From NCBI GenBank assembly GCA_022316685.1, contig JAKJHU010001331.1, forward strand, positions 1 to 64,000: 64,000 nucleotides of DNA, in the 5' to 3' direction. Both the position numbers and the translations under genes were made by a program. Each line of letters starts with the position of its first letter. Within the stretch, counting starts at the first letter, position 1. The notes below the pieces were generated by a model. The model saw only the letters and a list, made by a program, of their open reading frames with translations. It was not told where the DNA came from and made no database searches. The DNA is from Progne subis subis (lineage: Eukaryota; Chordata; Aves; Passeriformes; Hirundinidae). Shown here in pieces: positions 21,405-32,100 of this stretch.

Positions 21405-22069
21405 ATGTGGCCAAGAGGGATACTATCACATGAAGTTTGGGGGAGGGAAAAAGGATAGGGCAGGGGGGAGCTGAGTTTCTTTTTTCCTGCTCTCGGCATC
21501 GGAGAGGCACGGCTGGGCTGCTGCTTGCTGCATGAGGAGTCCACCTGTTAACGGAGGGTCCGGTCCTGGGAATTCTACCACCATCCATCATCTGCCGGAG
21601 TGCCCAGGAATTCGGAGCCCCCTTGCCCTCCCCTGATGGAGCTGGGCCAGCCCTGCCCAGCCGTTGCAGCTTCTTCAGCACTGCTCACTTTGCTGGGACA
21701 CCCCACTGCTTGCCAGGACGTTCCACATTTGCCTGCTGGGGACCCTCGCTGATCCATCCACCAGCCTGGGAGTTTCCACAGTTCCAGCTTGATGCTCTTG
21801 GGGTCCCAAAGGATCAGACTGCCCTGGGCTCTGCGAAACAAAGCCCCTCGAGGTTCCTGGTTCTGTTTATTATTAATGCTGTAGTGGTTGTTTGTTTGCC
21901 TTGTTATACTTACTAGTAAAGTGCTGTTATTCCTTTCCCCATAGCTCTGACTGAAAACCCTCTTTAAACTTCTAAATTATAAGAACTTGGAGGGAAGGGA
22001 TTGGAATTTCCCATTCTGAGAGAGGCCCTGCCCCTCCCTGGCAGATACCTGTCTTTTCAAACCAAGACA
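21405..22069 (+). mobile_element. Solo LTR (distantly like family A)
   Basis: The right end is firm: 'gttattcctttccccatag...ggcagatacctgtc' running to AAACCAAGACA at 22,069. This parallels the end of the LTR at 37,738 (a CTAAGACA end preceded by the same layout). The left end at about 21,405 (TGTGGCC) is a guess. No target duplication was identified. Confidence 0.5.
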
Positions 22070-22560
22070 TGCTCCCAGCCCTGATCCATGGGGATGGGAA
22101 TGTCCCGCTCCCTTCCCGGGGCAGGGTCACACCTGAGCCAGGTGTGCAGGGCAGGACCTTGCCCTGACCCCAAGCCCTGTCCCACCTGCAGGATCTGCTT
22201 CCCCTCGGCCTCTTCCTCCTGCGGCCCCAAGCCCAGCTTGGTGCTAAACAAAGGGGCTGGAGCGGGGTCATCCCCCGGCGGGGGCTGCGCACCCCCTCTG
22301 CCCCCTCCCCAAATTCCCTCCTGAGGGCAGCAGGAGCTGGGGCAGGAGCCCTGTGGGGAGGGAAAAGGGGGAGACACTGGGATGGGGGGGTCACACACAC
22401 TCTGGGAACACACACGGCCCCTGGGGACCCCCCTCACCTTCTCCTGCAGCACCAGGAGGATGAACCCCAACATGGAGCCCCAAAACATGGCAGCATCTCT
22501 AAGGCCAGGTCTGGTGGAATTTTGGGCATCTGGGGGAGTCACAACTATCCTATGCTCCCT
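22070..22560 (-). other. GC-rich segment with exon-like pieces
   Basis: On the minus strand, 22,445-22,535 reads as an exon-like piece ending in GAGAAG followed by GTGAGG (a good donor), encoding MFWGSMLGFILLVLQEK, which could be a membrane span. Positions 22,189-22,224 (EEEAEGKQILQ then GTGGGA) could be a tiny cytoplasmic exon. The lengths would suit the end of an MHC class II or BG-like gene, but the match is weak and the strand is opposite to the MHC exon at 22,867. Function unknown. Confidence 0.25.
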
Positions 22561-22866
22561 CTCAGCACATAGCTAATCTCAGACCCCTCAAATCACCCCA
22601 GAGCTCCTGCCCAGGACACCCCCAACCACAGCTTGCAATAAAAATGTCCCCAAAACCCACAAAACCCCCTTCCCATCTCCCCCAAGACCTACCCAAATAA
22701 CCTCCAAGCCACAAAACCCTGTCAGGATGTCAAAACCCCCTCAACAAACCCCCCCCCCCGCCCAGAATGCCCCAAGCCCCCTCCCAGAACCACAAATGCC
22801 CCCAAGAGCCGCAAAAGCCTCTCTCAGTCCCACCAGGGGTCCCTAAAACCCCTCCCAGCCCCCCAT
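22561..22866. other. C-rich intron-like sequence, no gene seen
   Basis: C-runs and 'ccccaaaaccc' phrases dominate, with a run of about ten C near 22,749. It directly precedes the MHC class II beta exon remnant and may be its former intron 1. Confidence 0.45.
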
Positions 22867-23090
22867 GGCACTGAGCAGGAGAGGTTGGTGGACAGGAACA
22901 TCCACAGCCAGGAACAGCTCAGGCACTTGAGCAGAGATTTGGGCACTTTGGGGGGAACACCCCGGATGGAGAGACCCAGGCCTGGGACTGGGACAGACAA
23001 CTGGAAAGCCTGGAGAACAGACGGGCTCAGGTGGACACGTTCTGCTGCAACAACTACGAGATCATGGCCATGTCCCTTGCCTTGGGTGGT
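22867..23090 (+). pseudogene. MHC class II beta exon 2 (beta-1 domain) remnant
   Basis: The beta-1 domain pattern is readable in two frames. The first gives GTEQERLVDRNIHSQEQL, matching the usual GTERVRFVDRYIYNREQ region. After a frame change near 22,945 the second gives TPDGETQAWDWD, then LENRRAQVDTFCCNNYE, matching the alpha-helix end RRAxVDTxCRHNYE. The first third of the exon is missing, an Arg before the final HNYE-like segment is Cys, and no beta-2 exon follows. It is a host gene relic, probably non-functional. The peptide-binding domain of MHC class II beta is the only family I know with this motif order. Confidence 0.8.
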
Positions 23091-23139
23091 CCCAGAACAC
23101 CTAAATTCTCCTGAATATTCCCTGAACCCAAAATTCACA

Positions 23140-23212
23140 CTCAAATAAAAAAACAAAAAACAAAACACAAAACAAAACAAAACAAAACAAAACAAAAAAA
23201 ACCAAAAAAATA
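23140..23212. repeat. (AAAAC)n simple repeat
   Basis: An A-rich microsatellite of aaaac/aaaaac units immediately after the MHC-like relic. Confidence 0.9.
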
Positions 23213-23639
23213 ATGCAGCTTTAGATGTCTGCTGGATTTCTTTATTTTTACCCCAATTCTGGGTGTTTTGATGGGATAAGCATGGGAATTATTCAGGTAG
23301 GGAAAGATCTCCAAGATTATCCAGCATTGCTTGGTGCCACCAAAAGAAACAACTGGGCAGAGCAGATCAGATTTTTGGGCTGTAAAGTCAACAAATCAGC
23401 TCTTCACAATTAATTTCCAATGTCAATTAGAGTCACAATGGATGTTCCTGCTCCTGCATCCATACAGGTGCCTGTGACAATCCAGGAGAACGTGGAGGCC
23501 ATCAGCCAGATGTCTTCCCAACCTGGATCTTCAGGAATATGGGTCACCAGGGCTCTTTCCAATGTCAATCTTCTGATGGGGGATGAGGTTGGAGACTCAC
23601 ATGAAGCTCTTCCCACATTTGGAGCACCCGCAGGGCTTC
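23213..23639 (-). other. 3' flank of zinc-finger gene
   Basis: Minus-strand 3' sequence of the zinc-finger gene. A degenerate finger reading CSKCGKSFM with a following stop lies near 23,595-23,630. The downstream part ('gagccctggtgacc', 'ctgggaagacatctg') is shared with 39,520-39,640 and 28,838-28,890, so it was duplicated with the genes. Confidence 0.55.
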
Positions 23640-25055
23640 CCTTACCTGTGCTTCCGTTCGTGTTGGATCAAGTGAGATGTGTCAGAGAAGATCTTCCCTC
23701 ACTGGGGACCTTCAAAGGGCCTCTCTCCAGTGTGGATGCGCTGGTGCCTGATGAGGTTGGAGTTGTGCTTGAAGCCCTTCCCGCAGTCAGGGCAGTGGAA
23801 GGGCCTCTCCTCTGTGTGAATCCGCTGGTGCTGGAGGAGATTGGAGCTGGTCTGAAACCTCTTCCAACACTCGGTACACACGTAGGGCCTCTCCCCAGTG
23901 TGGATGCGCTGGTGCCTGATGAGGTTGGAGTTGCGGTTGAAGCCCTTCCCGCAGTCGGGGCAGCGGAAGGGCCTCTCCTCTCGGTGAATCCGCTCGTGAA
24001 CGAGGAGACTAGAGCTGGTCCGAAACCTCTTGTGACACTTAGAACACTCGTAGGGCCTCTCCCCAGTGTGGATCATTTGATGGATGATCAGCTGGGACCT
24101 CCTGTTGAAGCCCTTCCCACACTCCCCACACTTGTATGGCCTTTCCTCTGCGTGGATGTTCTGGTGACAGATTAGATTGGATCTGTGGCTGAAGCTCTTC
24201 CCACACTGCTCACACTCATAGGGCCGTTCCCTGGTGTGGATCCTCAGGTGGCAGATCAGGTTGGACCTGTGGCTGAAGCTCATCCCACATTGCCCACACT
24301 CGTAGGGCCTCTCCCCAGTGTGGATGCGCCGATGCCTGATGAGGTGGGAGTTGTGCTTGAAGCCCTTCCCACATTCAGGGCAGTGGAAGGGCCTCTCCTC
24401 TGTGTGAATCCACTGGTGCTTGAGGAGATCTGAGCTGGTCTGAAACCTCTTCTGACACTTGGGACACTTGTGGGGCCTCTCCCCACTGTGGGTCCAGTAT
24501 TGTCTGATCAGGAGGGAGCCACAGCTGAAGCTCTTCCCACACTCCAAGCACTTGTGGGGCTTCTCCCCATCATGAAGCTGCTCATGGATCACCAGGTCTG
24601 AGCCCTGGATGAAGTCCTGTCCATCTTCCTGGCACAGGGTGGGTCTTTCCTCCTCAGAGCACCCTGGGATGGGTTTAGAGCTTCTCCTTTTGTGCCATCT
24701 TTGGAGCTTTCCCTCCTCTATGGATTTCTGCACTGTGGAGCTGCTCAAAATGACCTCTTCCACAAGGTTCTGCCTCAGGGATTTATCCTCCCTGGTCTCC
24801 ATCCTCAGGTCCTTGTCTAGGGGAGGAAGGACAAGGAGATGTATGGGATTTGCCTCCATGCCAGAAGGAAGGGGAAGGAGATCCCCCAGTGCGTCCTCAG
24901 CAGGACGGCGTTGGCAGCAGGGTTGTCCTGCAGCCAGAGGCCATGCTGGGCTGGGAGATGGAGCAGGAGAGAGGGGGAAAAGGGGCACTGACTTTCTCCT
25001 CACCTGCCTGGCTGTCCTGGGGCATCTTCCTCTTCCTCACAGCCTTCTCCTCCAT
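23640..25055 (-). CDS. C2H2 zinc-finger protein, ten fingers plus one lost
   Basis: A probable DNA-binding nuclear protein. A short exon (25,055-25,004, [17 protein letters not shown]) ends at a GTGAGG donor. The main exon begins after a CCCCTAG acceptor at about 24,816 ([13 protein letters not shown]). After a linker of about 90 residues come tandem fingers joined by TGERP/TEERP linkers. Finger 1 has Gln in place of its first His (LIRQYWTH); fingers 2-10 keep C2H2. Finger 11 has lost both Cys (Gly and a TGA stop at 23,699-23,701). The ancestral stop is visible further on, at about 23,647. Predicted product is about 390 residues. No KRAB or SCAN domain is visible. Translation to 23,699 is open, so a functional shortened protein is possible. 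Confidence 0.8.
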
Positions 25056-25720
25056 CCAGCCAATGTTTGGGAAGGGGTAGTCCTGTCTTCGGGAAAAACA
25101 AGGGATGAGTATGTTGAGTTTGAAGGTCCCTCTGCTCAAGTCCATCTCTACAAGTCACCAGACATCTGGAGTCCCTAATAGCCTATCAAACACCAAGAGC
25201 AGCCCTGAAAATTCCTTTCTGGAGTTCCCTGTCTCTGGTCTCTCTCCTTTGGTGTTTGGGGCTTCCCCCCTGTCCCAGCTGCTGGGTGTCACACCTGTAC
25301 TGGGGGTTCCCCATCTACTCAGTCCCTTCCCTCTCCAGGCTGCTGGAAATCCCAGGAAGCCAAAATATTTCCCCCTTTTTCATTTTCCATTTAGGGATGC
25401 TGGGGGGGGGGTTGGAATCCCAGGGTCCCTTCTCCCCTTATTCTCTGCGTTGGGGTGCAGGAGGTCCAAGGAGTTCCCCCTGCCCCACTCCAGGTTGTTG
25501 AGGGTCTTGCAAATTGCGGCACTTCCCCCTGTCTAGGCCCCTGGGGGACACAGGGCTCTGCTCCTCCAGGCTGCATCTGCCAGCAACCGCCACTGGGACC
25601 CCCCAATGTCCCCACAAGGGGCATTTTCCACCCAGCCTTGGAGTTCTTACTTCTCCAAACATCCTCACCTAAAAAACCCCAACCCAGGGACCCCTCAGAG
25701 TATCTGAGCTGAGCTCCCCC
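25056..25720. other. Upstream flank of zinc-finger gene
   Basis: No coding support. It is shared, inverted, with 37,739-38,300 and so is part of the duplicated unit. It contains an ACAAGGGATGAGTATG-type splice or upstream exon region near the gene and G/C-rich intron-like DNA. Confidence 0.6.
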
Positions 25721-26486
25721 TGTCTTGGGTTGGTCTGCTACGGAAGGGAGGAGCCTCCCTTGAAACAGAAAATATAAACCGCCTCTCTTTGAATTATAAT
25801 TTTGAAATTAATGGGCTCCTGTGCAAAGATATAGCAATAGGAATAACAGTTCCTTAGTAGAAAAATTAAACTAAAAATACAGAAGTAAAAAACAAATGTA
25901 AAAACAAACAAACAAACAAACAAAAAGAATAACAAAAGAAAAAGAAAACAAAACAACCAACCTGACAGAGTCAGAATCCAACCTGACACCCAGTTATTCA
26001 GGGTGTTGCTTGCAGTCCAATCAAATTGTGGCTGCAGTCCTCCTGGAGCGACAGGTGTGGTTTTGTGGAAGCAGTGCTCCTGTAGAAGGGTGTAGTTTTC
26101 CTCTGAAGGTCCACTGGTGGTGTAGATGAGTCTGGTCTTCCTCTGGAAATCCAGTGGAAACCAGGCTGCTTCTGGTGTTTTAAATCTCAGCTTATATCCA
26201 GGTGGGAATGCTTGGCTCCTCCCTCTGGGTGAAGCATCTCACAATGGGATGATGTAATTTTATCAGTCATGCAGTGAGAGGCAAGGGCCCATTAACAGAA
26301 GATATCTCTCTGGAGGGAGGATGAGTCATGGAAGAGATCAAGAACACTGCCCCATTTGGTTTTAACCGCGGGGCCATTAAGAGAAGATCCCCCTCAGCAT
26401 TATCAGGGATGGGTCATGGAAGAGGTAAACAACCTGGCAACCTGGTTTTTAACATATAGGAATAAACCACTTTTTTTTGTGTTAAC
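25721..26486 (-). mobile_element. Solo LTR, family A (copy 2)
   Basis: The minus-strand element ends ...CCAAGACA at 25,721 and starts near 26,486. It carries an extra A-rich stretch of (AAAC)n type at 25,893-25,955 compared with the copy at 37,009-37,738. It shares the landmark 'gagtcagaatccaacctgacaccc' with 5,698 and its complement near 37,500. Confidence 0.8.
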
Positions 26487-27545
26487 CCTTGCATTGCAGG
26501 ACAGGGCTTGATGCTCCTTGCCCAGGCTCTCTCCAGAACACGCCCAGGCCAATGCTCAGCAGAGAAAAGCCCCGTGAGCAGCGCCAGGGTGGCCGTGGGC
26601 AGGCTGGGGGCAAACAGCATGGCTGGGGCTCTGCAAGGTCCCTGGGGGAGATGGGAAGGAGCAGCAGAGCAGGGGCTGATCCATCCCCACTGCGCTGGAC
26701 ACCCCAGGGCAGCGTCCCACAGCGTCCTCATGCACCTGCCAACAACATCCCCCCTCTGCAGCCCTGGCCTCTCCCCCAGCTCACACAGGTGCCTCATCCT
26801 TGCAGGCACAGACACGGCAGCACTAGCTCAGGAGCCCCTGTTTGCACTGCCCAGAGCAGGTGTGAGCACCTCCATGGTGTTGGTGCGGGGAGATGAACCT
26901 GAGTGAGCACAAATGCCATCAGCCCCTGGGGCCAGGAAGGGCTGGGGGACAGCAGGGAAACCACTCAGGTTTGTGGTGGCCTCTGAAGTCATCCAGACAG
27001 TTTGTTCCCATGAGCTGTGAGTTTCCTGTGCCATTGCAGATGTTGTGTGTCAGAGCTAGGGCTGCCTGGCAGCCACCCCCAAATTGCCCTCAGCATTTCC
27101 TTTACATCCCCTTGGCTTTCTTTATTCTTCGTGGTCCTTATTTTTTTCTTATTGCCCTCTACCCTCCCTTGAAAACAGCCCAACCCTGGTTCCCCTTTCC
27201 TCTTTGGCCCCACTCCCCATTTCAGTTCCTGAGTTCCCGGCACCATGGGAGCATCCATTGAGGAGCAGGATCATCCTCCAAGTGCTTCAGGAATTGTCTG
27301 CAGCCTCCTGCAGTGACTCGTGCTTCTCCCTTGCCAGAGGCACCACAGGCCAGGGGGGCACATCTGGGCTGCTGTGTCTGGCTCTGGGGCTCCCTGTTCT
27401 GGGCAAAGAGGAGGAGCTGCAGAGGCTCTGCAGGACTGACAGGATGGGCTTTGGGGCTGTGAGGAGAAGCTGAGGGACCTGGGCTGCTGGACCTTCTGGA
27501 GAGGAGGCCCAGGGCTCATCCTGCAACTGCTGCAAGGGTGGTTTC
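26487..27545. repeat. Block U, copy 2
   Basis: The second copy of the ~1 kb segment described at 6,214-7,262, same orientation, between a family A LTR and a CR1 end. Small indels disrupt the frames relative to copy 1. Confidence 0.7.
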
Positions 27546-28000
27546 AGAGAATCACAGAATCAGCAAGTTTGGAAGAGACCTCAGACATCATCAAGTCCAA
27601 CCTGTGCTCTGACACTGCCTTGTCTCCCCTGAGCCTCCTCTTCTCCAGGATAAACAACCCCAGCTCCCTCAGCCGCTCCTCACAGGACTTGTGTTCCAGA
27701 CCCCTCATCAGCCTTGTTACCCTTCTCTGGACACACTCCAGCCCCTCCATGTCCTTCCTAAGCTGGGGGACCCAGAACTGGACACAGCACTTGCGGTGTT
27801 GCCCAACTAGTGCCGAGCACAGGGGAAGAATCACTGCCCTGGTCCTGATGGCCACACTGTTCCTGATCCAGGCCAGGTGTCATTGGCCTTCTTGGCCACC
27901 TGGGCACACTGCTGGCTCATGTCCAGCCTGCTGTCCATCTCTCCCTGTGTGTCCCCTTCTGCCTGGCTTCTGTCCAGCCACTCTGTCCCCAGCTTGTCAG
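27546..28000 (-). mobile_element. CR1 LINE 3' fragment, cut at an inversion joint
   Basis: Starts AGAGAATCACAGAATCAG and runs through the same CR1 landmarks as 7,263-7,862. It ends abruptly at about 27,995-28,003, where CR1 sequence of opposite orientation begins. Confidence 0.85.
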
Positions 28001-28110
28001 TTGTTTATCCTGGAGGAGTCTCAAGGGAGACAAGGCAGCTTCAGGGCACAGTTTGGACTTGATGATGTCCAAGGTCTTTTCCAACCTTGCTGATTCTGTG
28101 ATTCTCTGAA
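28001..28110 (+). mobile_element. CR1 LINE 3' end, opposite orientation
   Basis: A plus-sense CR1 end ('atcctggaggagtctcaagggagacaaggcag' to GTGATTCTCTG). It forms an inverted pair with 27,546-27,700. Confidence 0.85.
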
Positions 28111-28237
28111 ACCACCCTTGCAGCAGTTGCAGGATGAACCCTGAGCCTCCTCTCCTGAAGCTCCAGCAGCCCACGTCCCTCAGCTTCTCCTCACAGCCCC
28201 AAAGCCCATCCTGTCAGTCCTGCAGAGCCTCTCCAGT
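28111..28237. repeat. Block U, inverted partial copy
   Basis: Matches the CR1-proximal end of block U in the orientation seen at 35,951-36,075, then stops at about 28,237. The other end of U reappears at 28,576-28,613. The middle has been lost and replaced by the LTR-like piece between. Confidence 0.65.
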
Positions 28238-28575
28238 GCAGGGGAAACACTGGGCAACTGAATAGCAGAATCAATATGATTTTAGCAGAAGCAGTTTATT
28301 TTTTATATATATTTATTTATATATATATAAATATATGTTTTATTTATGTTAAACTCCAGTTATGGACTCTAGCACTACTGTCCACAAGTACAGGTGTCTC
28401 TCAATTGGCTAAGCCACTTGTTCAGACATCCTTCAAGACACCTAATTGGTCAAGCGTCCATCATTGTGCTGTGTGCCCTCTAAGTTTTGTTTTGTTTGTA
28501 AACAGTTTCTCAGGTCTTGGTTCTTTTTTGTAGTCCTGTTGTTATCTCAGTAGCCTTGTGGAATTCCTGAGAGCT
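28238..28575 (-). mobile_element. LTR-like remnant with AT microsatellite
   Basis: The minus strand reads like an LTR end, with TATA/AATAAA-rich DNA then 'aactgcttctgctaaaatc'. An (AT)n microsatellite lies at about 28,297-28,340. It replaces the middle of an inverted block U. Family not identified. Confidence 0.4.
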
Positions 28576-28608
28576 CCTGGGCAAGGAGCCTCAAGCTCTG
28601 CCTTACAA

Positions 28609-28824
28609 TGCAAGATGTAACCAAAAAAATGTATTCTATTACCATCTGTGAACACCAGCTGGGGCAGGTTGTTTATCTCTTCCATGACCCATCCCTCATA
28701 TCTCTGAGGGGGGGTGTTCTCTTAATGGGCCAGCTGTGTAAAACCAAATGGGGCAGTGTTCTTGATCTCTTCCCTGACCCATCCTCCCTCCAGGGAGATA
28801 TCTTCTGTTAATGGGTCATTGCCA
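28609..28824 (+). mobile_element. Family A LTR, 5' part (copy 3)
   Basis: Starts TGTAACC after 'ttacaatgcaaga' and matches the first ~215 bp of 37,009-37,738. It is broken at about 28,824, where zinc-finger 3' flank begins. Confidence 0.75.
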
Positions 28825-29075
28825 CTTTGGGAAGGGCTCTGGTGACCCACGTTTCCTGTGACCCATGCTGAGAAGTCACCTGTCCCTTTCTCTGCCCCTG
28901 GCAATGATGTGAGGTGGGACTGAAGAACATGAGGGTCTGGCCATGGTCCCATCATTGTATTTGAGCCCATCTCAGGTCATTTCTGGCTGGGCTCTGCCCC
29001 AGCCCACAGAGTGTGACCTCAGCCCTGACTCTGTCCCAGCCGCTGTGCCTGAGCCCTGCAAAGCCTAAAGGTCAC
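28825..29075. other. Zinc-finger 3' flank and shared 100-bp segment
   Basis: Positions 28,825-28,976 match the 3' flank of the zinc-finger gene at 39,555-39,710. Positions 28,977-29,075 match 41,977-42,076 almost base for base. No zinc-finger coding sequence is left between the LTR and this flank. Confidence 0.65.
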
Positions 29076-30696
29076 TGTCATGGGTTCGCACAGTTTGGTT
29101 TTTAGTTAGGGAGGAATGTGAAGTATTACCCTGTCCAGACCCTAGAAATAGTTTTAGAAAGGACAAGGACATCTCAGAAGCCGGTTTGAGATATTGGCAC
29201 CTGCTTTGGCCACTGAGAATGTTGAATGAGACTTTGGGCAGTACCCATATAAATCCCAGTTTTGTTCAGGTCAGGCCCTTTTCCTCCTGCTCAGCTGAAC
29301 AGGTAACATCGAGTGGGTCCTACTGCTCCCCACACCCCACCTCCCCCTTCGGGGGGAAGCTCGCCCAAGGCCCAGCCGGACTCCATCAGCTCCCCGGGGG
29401 GAGGAGAGGCTGCAGCTTAACATCAACCACTTTGAAAAAACCTCCTCAGAGACCCCAGAGCAGGGAGGGATCTCCCCTGATAACAACTATGGGCCCGGTT
29501 TGGCCGAGGCTGCCCCGATTGTCACCGAGGGGTGGGCAGAGCTCTCCTCCCGCTCCCCTCCTCCGGTGTCTTCCAGACGGAGAAGAAAGAGTGGAGGGAG
29601 GAAACCAGGCTGATCTGAAATGGAGAGACTGCTGCCTGGAGCAGAAATCACATGGCCACTGCAGGCCTGGGCAGAGTTAACCCTGTCCTGGCAACATGGA
29701 GCTTCCAAGGCCTGACCCTTCCCTGAGAGAGAAAAGAAAGAGACAGAGGGGACGTAGGAAAGACACTGCATGAAGTCAGTGGAGCAGGAGTGAAAGAACT
29801 GATAAAGATTATTAGAAGAGGGATTGAGGATGTGGACATTTTTAACCAAACTTTTCTGCTGTAAACTATGGAGAAATGGACTGTTTCTTGTAACATCTTA
29901 ACGTTGTTTGGAGGAATGCTAGTTCTAGTCAAAGTTGGGGATTGATATGATTGAGATTTAAGTGGGAATCTTAAAGCCCCTCACTCCTGGAATAAAAGGA
30001 GGTCTCAGCCTTTGAGACCAAGATGATTTTAGAGAGAAAGTAAATTTCAAGCCCTCAGCTCCTGGTGTAAAAGGAGGTCTTTATTTCTTTTGAGATAGAA
30101 ACTATTTTAGAGCTAGAAGAGAATCCTTGTTTTATACTAGAAGAAGCTTTCTTAAACAGTACCCCAGATACACTGAGAGGCCCATGAGTAGCCAGGGGAA
30201 AGGCTGCTAATGGGTGGAACAGCACAATCTACAAAAACTCCAAGCAGTTGCAGATTTGTGACATTGAGAGCCCCAGGACGGTTTTTGTCTTGTTGCGAAT
30301 GTGTCCATAAGACTCTAGAGAGACTCCTCTCCCAAAGTGATGAAAGATTATGTTTAAATGGTGAAACTGATTGAAAATCACAGGTTGTGTCTCTCTGTGT
30401 TGTTTGTAAGAAAGTTAACAGTTTGTAAGGGAAGGGAGGAGTGTTTTGAAGTTGCATTTTGGGTATTTTTGGATGGGTTTTGTTCTATCTTTTCTTATCT
30501 TTTCCATTCTTCTAGTGTGTGCTAATAAAATTGTTTACTTTTTAAGCTTGAGCCTGCTTTGTTTCTCCTGATCCTCTCCCACAAAAAGAGAGTAAACACT
30601 AAGACCACTACACTAAATTTAGCAAACAAAATTTCATGAATGTGTAGTCACTATATTAAGTAGTGTTTCTGCCCAGTTTTAACTAAAACCATTACA
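29076..30696 (+). mobile_element. Long solo LTR, family B
   Basis: Begins TGTCATGGGTTCGCACAG and ends ...AAAACCATTACA; about 1.6 kb, with AATAAAA near 30,525. The related element at 42,570-43,932 is on the other strand. There is no internal retroviral sequence, so this is a solo LTR. Flanks (GTCAC left, CCTTC right) do not match as a target duplication. Confidence 0.75.
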
Positions 30697-31690
30697 CCTT
30701 CCTATGGAAAAGAACTGTCCTTCTTGTCCAGGTGCCCATGGCCACAATTGGGATTCCACCTCCAGCATTGCCTGTTGTGAGAGACTGGAGGAGATTGTTG
30801 GCTGGAAACATTTTGTGTGTGAGGGAGGAAGGGGCAGGTCCAGCCTTGCCCTGCCCTGAAACCCCAGCACTGCCCTGCCCTGTAACCCCAATCCCCCCAG
30901 AGCCTCTATCCCAGCCCAGCAGTGTCTGCCAATCCCTGGCACACCAAAGGCAATGCTCCACAGCCACCTCTGCAGCCCCCAGCCCAGCTCCTGAGAGACC
31001 AAGTGACCCAAAGTCCCTCCTGGGGGAAGGGCCCAGGAAGACCATGGGGTATTCAAGGCTGACCACAAGACAAGCACACATCTTGACCATACCTCCTCTT
31101 GGAATTTAAATTTGAAGACTGCTGGAATCCCGGAGTTGGTAGCTCTGTGTGTGCTTCTCTATGTCTTATTTGTCTTTCTGTGTCCTCCTCATCTAGCTCC
31201 CTCCCCTTGCAAATTTTGAGTACCTTAAATTTGAACAGCTTAGAGTTTGCAAAGTTGAATGGTTCAAGTTAATGCTTGGAGAAGTGTTTTTTGGTGATTG
31301 AATGTTGTATTAATCTTTTGCCAATATTTCTCTGATTTTCTAAAGCTTCCAGTAAAGTCTGCTTTTTTGTTTTGAGCTCCTGATAATTTTATTTGGTATT
31401 TCTCTGTATTTCGAACTCAGAGTACACAAACAAATGTAATTCCTTTTTAATGTCTAAGTGAGAGAATTTTTGGGGGGATGGGGGTCAGGGTTTGTGTGTC
31501 CTGCTTGGCACAGCCCAGGCAGGGCTTTCACAGCCACATTGCACACTCCATTTCCCACCTGCACCTGCTGGTGCCTCTGAGTTCTGCTTGCCCAGCCCCA
31601 GGGACGCTCCCCTTGTCTGCCCATTCCCCCACGGTCTCTGGGCAGGGATGGCCTCAGTGGGGGCTGCTGACAGCCTCAGACACTTGGAGG
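30697..31690. other. No gene seen
   Basis: Mixed GC-rich (30,720-31,050) then AT-rich sequence. The stretch around 31,330-31,440 ('ccagtaaagtctgc', 'gagctcctgataat') looks like the end of an LTR, but no partner is present. No coding or RNA signal found. Confidence 0.4.
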
Positions 31691-32100
31691 CTGCTGCTGG
31701 ATTTGACTTCTCCAGAGGCTTGTTCAGCCTTCAGCTCTTCAGTTCAGGAATTCAGTGCCCAAAGGTGCATTATCATTCAGAACACCTTAAAAGGCCAAGC
31801 CTCTGGGAATATTTTTATGTAAGTTTTCAAATTTTTGTGGTTAATTAAACAGATTTTGGAAGTGTATCCATAGTGAATATATTATATTTACAAAAGACAG
31901 TGAGAAAATATTTTTAGGTCTTGCTTAGGATTTTTTTCCTATTAATACATTTATACGTTCAATCTCCAATTGACATTGATCCCAAGGTACTTACTCATGC
32001 AGTTTGAATAGATATGAAAATCAAGAGCCTTTATGTCTGACTTTCAATCAGATTTTGTCCCTACTACCATCCCACCATTTCCCCCATCTAGGCCCTGGGA
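31691..32100. repeat. Block V, extra copy
   Basis: Parallels 34,490-34,866 in the same orientation ('attttggaagtgtat', 'tgaatagatatgaaaatcaag'), so V occurs twice within 3 kb here. Confidence 0.6.

Noticed and set aside
22057..22542. 161-residue minus-strand ORF as one protein
   Set aside because: It contains good splice donors inside; if coding at all it would be separate exons.
23420..24175. Plus-strand ORF with repeating [19 protein letters not shown] units
   Set aside because: Antisense of the tandem zinc fingers; the period is that of the fingers.
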